Shown: piece after piece, positions 60,780 to 64,000 of the stretch
Position numbering within the stretch: position 1 is the first letter of the stretch
Layout: each line of letters starts with the position of its first letter
NCBI GenBank assembly: GCA_017303415.1
Contig: JAFLBJ010000001.1
Location: 1,674,001-1,738,000 of the forward strand
DNA from: Chitinophagales bacterium
GTDB lineage: Bacteria > Bacteroidota > Bacteroidia > Chitinophagales > Chitinophagaceae
Reading direction: 5' to 3'
Length of the DNA: 64,000 bases
The notes under the pieces: generated by a model
The model's input: only the letters and a program-made list of their open reading frames with translations
The model's database searches: none
What the model was told of the DNA's origin: nothing
Translations under genes and position numbers: made by a program

Positions 60780-61424
60780 ATGAATTCTACATTTACTCTT
60801 TTTCCAAACCCGTCAAATGGAAAATCCAACAGGCAATTAATATTTGAAAAGGCTTATTTGGACCTGGGTATTGATTTATTACCAATTATTAATTTGGCGC
60901 ATGCCAAGACTCTCGATGACGCATCAAGAGAGCCCCCAGAATTCATTGACAAGCTCTACTGGGCGCACAATATGAACCGAAACCTATGTGGGCTTATAAA
61001 ACAAAGGTATCCTGATTTAGTTCACTATGATGAGTGTAAAAGGATGTACATACATCTAAATGAAAACACCCGTATGTATTTTAAAAAACTCGATCATAAA
61101 TACCGCCCGTGCAATATCCCAACTGGGCATGTTATAGATTTAAATTCTGCACAAGGGCAATTATTTGGAAGATCTATAACTGTACTTTATGTTGGTCCAA
61201 AACTCAAAACTGAGGGAGTTTGGGATGAGATCGAATGCTTTATGATTGAAATGCGTAATCATACAAAGTGTGAATGGGCAAGTGATTTATTGGATTTGTC
61301 ATCTCAAATGGGTGCTCAACCAACAATTATTACACCGACACCGATAGCGCCAGTGAAACCTATTGCACCACTTGTCAAAATACGTAATAAGAAAGAAGAA
61401 GAAAAAAAGACATCTGAAAAATAG
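60780..61424 (+). CDS. Unrecognised 214-residue protein upstream of an ImmA/IrrE protein
   Basis: A soluble protein with no recognised domain. The core (residues ~15-175) contains YWAHNMNRNLCGLIKQRYP, YDECKRMYIHLNENTRMYFK and TVLYVGPKLKTEGVWDEIEC. The C-terminal 40 residues are low complexity: a Pro/Thr/Ile run with repeated TPTPIAPVKPIAP-like units and a Lys/Glu tail (KKEEEKK). It has a strong promoter and lies 88 nt before an XRE-ImmA/IrrE gene on the same strand, so it could be its target or partner. Confidence 0.6.
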   Translation: MNSTFTLFPNPSNGKSNRQLIFEKAYLDLGIDLLPIINLAHAKTLDDASREPPEFIDKLYWAHNMNRNLCGLIKQRYPDLVHYDECKRMYIHLNENTRMYFKKLDHKYRPCNIPTGHVIDLNSAQGQLFGRSITVLYVGPKLKTEGVWDEIECFMIEMRNHTKCEWASDLLDLSSQMGAQPTIITPTPIAPVKPIAPLVKIRNKKEEEKKTSEK

Positions 61425-61512
61425 TTATAACTACAGCATTTAGGGGCTTTATTGAAGCTCCTAAATGCAAATTTTTTTAAACTATTTTAGAACTAAAAAA
61501 GGGAGATTTTCA

Positions 61513-62592
61513 ATGTACAATAAATCAATGATTACACTAGGAAGGGAGCTTCGAGGTATAACACAATCTAAACTTGTAGAGGCTATTCCTGGCCTCAATC
61601 AAATTGACGTATCACATCTTGAAACTGGCAGAACTGAATTTAATGAGTATTATGTTGATTTAATTTCAAAGGCTCTCGGTTTACCAAGGACCTTTTTCGA
61701 AAAACAAGATCCATTAGTAAAACGTGTGAGCAAATATTATTATCGGAAAAGATCCACTTTGCCAGCGAAAAAACAAAATATCATTGAAGCACAAGTCAAG
61801 ATATTACGTCAAATGGCACTTGAGCTATTAAGAGAAGTAGAAGTTGAAACTAAACCTTTGCCAAAATTTCCAGTGAAAAGTATGAGTGATATTGAAAAAA
61901 TTGCTCAGAAAATGAGATTGTTTTTTGATTTAGCAGACGGACCAATTGAAAATCCAGTTTCATTATTCGAACAAATTGGTGTGCCCGTTATTTTTTTAAG
62001 AACAGTTTCTGAAAAGTTCTCTGGAATGACTGTTCAGACTGATATCGATATGCCAATTATTTTTATAAATAAAGATTTACCAAATGATCATAAAAGATTT
62101 ACTCTTGCTCATGAGCTTGGGCATTTAATAATGCATATTCCATTTTCAAATGATCCAGAGTTTATTTCTGCCCTTAAAGATCTAGATGAATTAGAGAAAC
62201 AGGCAGATTATTTTGCGGGAGCATTTTTGATGCCAGCTGATCCAATAAAACGTCAAACGAATAATACTTTTACATATTCTCGCTTAACTGAGTTAAAACT
62301 TTATTGGAGGGTTTCAAAGCAAGCTCTTATTTATAGGGCAAAAGAGCTTAAAATTATTCCAGAACACAAATTCACAAACCTATTTGTTGAACTAAGTAGA
62401 AATGGAGAAAGAAAAAGAGAATTATTAGAAGTGCCAATTGATGAACCAAGGCTTTTCAAAGAAATGTTGAATCTTTGGGAAACACAATTTGAAAAAAGTA
62501 GAAAAGAGCTATCTGAAGAAATGGCTGGTATTCCTTTGGAAGAATTCGAAGAGTGGCTTGGATTTCCTAGACCTTTACTTAGAGCGGTTTAA
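61513..62592 (+). CDS. XRE-family HTH and ImmA/IrrE-type zinc peptidase fusion
   Basis: A 359-residue protein. The N-terminal Cro/C1-type HTH occupies residues ~1-70 (LGRELRGITQSKLVEAI, IDVSHLETGRTEFNEYYVDL). The peptidase domain has FTLAHELGHLIMH (HExxH, His at ~200) and the downstream acidic residue in LEKQADYFAGAFLMP, completing the zinc site. Such proteins cleave or derepress a partner regulator in mobile elements and stress responses; in ICE elements ImmA cleaves the ImmR repressor. The start at 61513 follows an AAAAGGGAG sequence. Confidence 0.88.
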   Translation: MYNKSMITLGRELRGITQSKLVEAIPGLNQIDVSHLETGRTEFNEYYVDLISKALGLPRTFFEKQDPLVKRVSKYYYRKRSTLPAKKQNIIEAQVKILRQMALELLREVEVETKPLPKFPVKSMSDIEKIAQKMRLFFDLADGPIENPVSLFEQIGVPVIFLRTVSEKFSGMTVQTDIDMPIIFINKDLPNDHKRFTLAHELGHLIMHIPFSNDPEFISALKDLDELEKQADYFAGAFLMPADPIKRQTNNTFTYSRLTELKLYWRVSKQALIYRAKELKIIPEHKFTNLFVELSRNGERKRELLEVPIDEPRLFKEMLNLWETQFEKSRKELSEEMAGIPLEEFEEWLGFPRPLLRAV

Positions 62593-62869
62593 CTATAAAG
62601 CTTTTATTTGTTATGTCTATTTTAAAAATCGCCTACTAGCACGAACAAAATTATATTTCATATAGGAAGCCCAAATTCTAAACACATAGTCTACCAACAA
62701 AAAACCAGGTTTTAAATTCTCATTTGTTGTTCTAACTGGATTTAATAATTTACTGCTAGATGCTCGCTAATATTTAATCATAAGGAATCTTTATTTAGAA
62801 ACAGATTGAAATCTTTACAGAGAGAATAAATTTAAGTGAATTAAAATTTCCAAAATTATTATCCTTGAT
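62593..62869. other. AT-rich gap between convergent genes
   Basis: 277 nt without a supported gene. No clear terminator hairpin was seen although the flanking genes converge. Confidence 0.5.
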
Positions 62870-63529
62870 TCACCCTATTAATAATCCACCAACACCAAAA
62901 ACATTCCCATACTTCTTAAACATCCTCGATATGTATGGTTCACCAAGTGAACCAATTGAACAACTATTTACATCTAAAGCGGTAGCTGAAATCTGAAGAC
63001 AATAAATCAATGCTCCAGCATCCCTCCAAACTAGAGATAAAGGATTTTCATATTTCATAGCCGTTCTCCCAGGGTGTGCGATAAACCAAATAATTGTAGC
63101 ATCTTGCGTAGGTAGAATAGAATTTAAGTGACTGATAAATTCTTCAATATCCCTTTTCTCTATATACAGTGTATTTAATGAATGATCAAATGGGTTATAA
63201 TAGCAAAGTTCATTCTTTCCAATACAAGGAGACATCACAAGTATATCAATTGGATGTCTTGCTCCTGCAGAAGGAGATGCCCTATGTGAAATTATATATC
63301 CACTTTCCAAGACATCAGTAGTTAAAACTTTCGAGGAAAGAAAAAGTACTTGATTAAGTTTATCAATATCCAATTTTGAAAACACCCTGTTTGATCTTCG
63401 ATTTTTTATAGTCTGAATAAAATCTATTTGGGGAAGGTCTAATTCTTTTGCTAATTCTATTCTTTTTAAAATAGGGTAATAAAAATATTTAGAAACATCC
63501 TCTTTAATTTTAGGAACTGGATTTTTCAT
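62870..63529 (-). CDS. SagB/ThcOx-like nitroreductase-fold protein
   Basis: A 219-residue FMN-type nitroreductase-fold protein. Arg-rich KNRRSNRVFSKLDIDKLNQV (residues ~38-57) is the FMN phosphate-binding start, SHRASPSAGARHPIDILVMS corresponds to the SagB pSAGgrxP segment, and WRDAGALIYCLQISATALD to the rDAGh helix. It is shorter than most fused SagB proteins. SagB-type enzymes oxidise azolines in peptides, but other members act on different substrates. It begins 1 nt after the stop of the QueC-like gene (TGAAATG), so the pair is translationally linked. Confidence 0.75.
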   Translation of the reverse strand: MKNPVPKIKEDVSKYFYYPILKRIELAKELDLPQIDFIQTIKNRRSNRVFSKLDIDKLNQVLFLSSKVLTTDVLESGYIISHRASPSAGARHPIDILVMSPCIGKNELCYYNPFDHSLNTLYIEKRDIEEFISHLNSILPTQDATIIWFIAHPGRTAMKYENPLSLVWRDAGALIYCLQISATALDVNSCSIGSLGEPYISRMFKKYGNVFGVGGLLIG

Positions 63530-63530
63530 T

Positions 63531-64000
63531 TCAAAACAAATTGAGCTCTGAGACAACGTTGGCATACTTAAAACATCCTCTACAATTACCGCATGGGATT
63601 GCAGACTTATGGCAAGAGTGTGCCCAAAGCAATATGTTTTTAGGAATGTTGGAAACTGATATTAACTCTGAGGTTGTCATTTCAATTGCAGGGCAAGTAA
63701 CACTGATCTTACCCTCTTGAAAATTTGACAATTGATTCATAATATCGTAAAAAAACTTTGTTCCATCAGAATGAAACTCGTCAGTTTTTACAGAGCCAAC
63801 CATTATTTCATTGACTTCCAGAGTAATTGCTTTCATCAAAGCAAAAGTAATTAGTAGTTGATTTCTAAAAGGCCACCACTCTGTAGAAGGTGATATTGCA
63901 GCCGCTCCTTTCCCAACTAGATCGCCACTACCTAACTCAGCGCAATTAACTGATATTATATGATGTTCAATTCCAAGAATATTAGTCACTTCTTTACTTG
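63531..64000 (-). CDS. QueC-like (7-cyano-7-deazaguanine synthase superfamily) protein, partial
   Basis: The frame is open at the right edge; the last ~156 residues are seen. PSTEWWPFRNQLLITFALMK is the QueC (v)PxRN motif, VGSVKTDEFHSDGTKFF the substrate-side block, CPAIEMTTSELISVSNIP the later loop, and HSCHKSAIPCGNCRGC the C-terminal four-Cys zinc site. The PP-loop (SGGxDS) lies beyond the window. QueC makes preQ0 by ATP-dependent amidation and dehydration, but QueC-like proteins also serve in defence systems (QatC, type IV CBASS). No queC neighbours (queD, queE, folE) are present in the window. Confidence 0.85.
   Translation of the reverse strand, partial: SKEVTNILGIEHHIISVNCAELGSGDLVGKGAAAISPSTEWWPFRNQLLITFALMKAITLEVNEIMVGSVKTDEFHSDGTKFFYDIMNQLSNFQEGKISVTCPAIEMTTSELISVSNIPKNILLWAHSCHKSAIPCGNCRGCFKYANVVSELNLF

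Noticed and set aside
63531..64000. Housekeeping QueC for queuosine synthesis
   Set aside because: No queD, queE or folE in the window, tight coupling to a SagB-like gene and AT-rich island context; the question stays open because the PP-loop half is outside the window.

Overview
The window comes from a Bacteroidota chromosome, most likely a member of the Chitinophagaceae. The evidence is a type IX secretion style C25 peptidase tail at the left edge, TAnnTTTG promoter elements in front of many genes, a gene order rpsU-xerC-hpf-tRNAs-tuf-secE-nusG-rplKAJL-rpoBC, a 99-residue short HPF, and many Bacteroidota-type proteins. No rRNA operon, CRISPR array or prophage was seen.

Layout. 1-4782: end of a C25-family cell-surface peptidase, then an HscA-like Hsp70. 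4825-15396 (minus strand): a tightly packed surface-glycan or glycolipid cluster with two polytopic GT-C-like membrane proteins, two GT2 glycosyltransferases, three SAM methyltransferases, a fatty-acid desaturase and two tandem acyltransferase-3 proteins, several joined by ATGA overlaps; riboflavin synthase lies at its head. 16254-33308: the translation and transcription block (bS21, XerC, HPF, four tRNAs, EF-Tu, tRNA-Trp, SecE, NusG, L11, L1, L10, L7/L12, RNA polymerase beta and beta'). The block is interrupted between rplL and rpoB by a REP-associated tyrosine transposase with 53-bp inverted flanks and by a helix-hairpin-helix protein gene, both antisense. 33445-36773: OmpH/Skp-like protein, heptose-7-phosphate kinase, isoaspartyl peptidase and IspD. 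36887-43133 (minus): GNAT/FemAB-like protein, M1 metallopeptidase, polyprenyl-phosphate sugar phosphotransferase and a Gfo/Idh/MocA oxidoreductase. 43274-50785: a Weimberg-type oxidative sugar pathway (permease, FAH-family dehydratase, SMP-30 lactonase, IlvD/Edd sugar-acid dehydratase, Tat-exported oxidoreductase, AraC regulator) in which the last enzyme, a 2-oxoglutarate-semialdehyde dehydrogenase, survives only as a C-terminal stub. 50803-52833: DUF4386 membrane protein, a small membrane protein and a thioredoxin-reductase-like flavoprotein.

From 53020 to the right edge the window becomes accessory DNA, visibly more AT-rich towards the end: an AbiE-type toxin-antitoxin pair, a 1610-residue RHS/YD-repeat protein ending in a papain-fold toxin-like domain, an apparent tRNA 3-prime-end scar beside a terminator (60383-60435), then an unrecognised 214-residue protein, an XRE-ImmA/IrrE protein, and a two-gene unit encoding a SagB-like nitroreductase-fold protein and a QueC-like protein that runs off the window. 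The QueC-like/SagB-like pair on a probable island is the best candidate here for an undescribed system.

A second theme is intergenic structure. Many gaps carry inverted or tandem heptad repeats (GATGTTG/GATGACR, GTGARNC, GCTTTTAGC types) and a dispersed palindrome with TTTCTCGC arms (three copies). Some lie where a terminator would not be expected.
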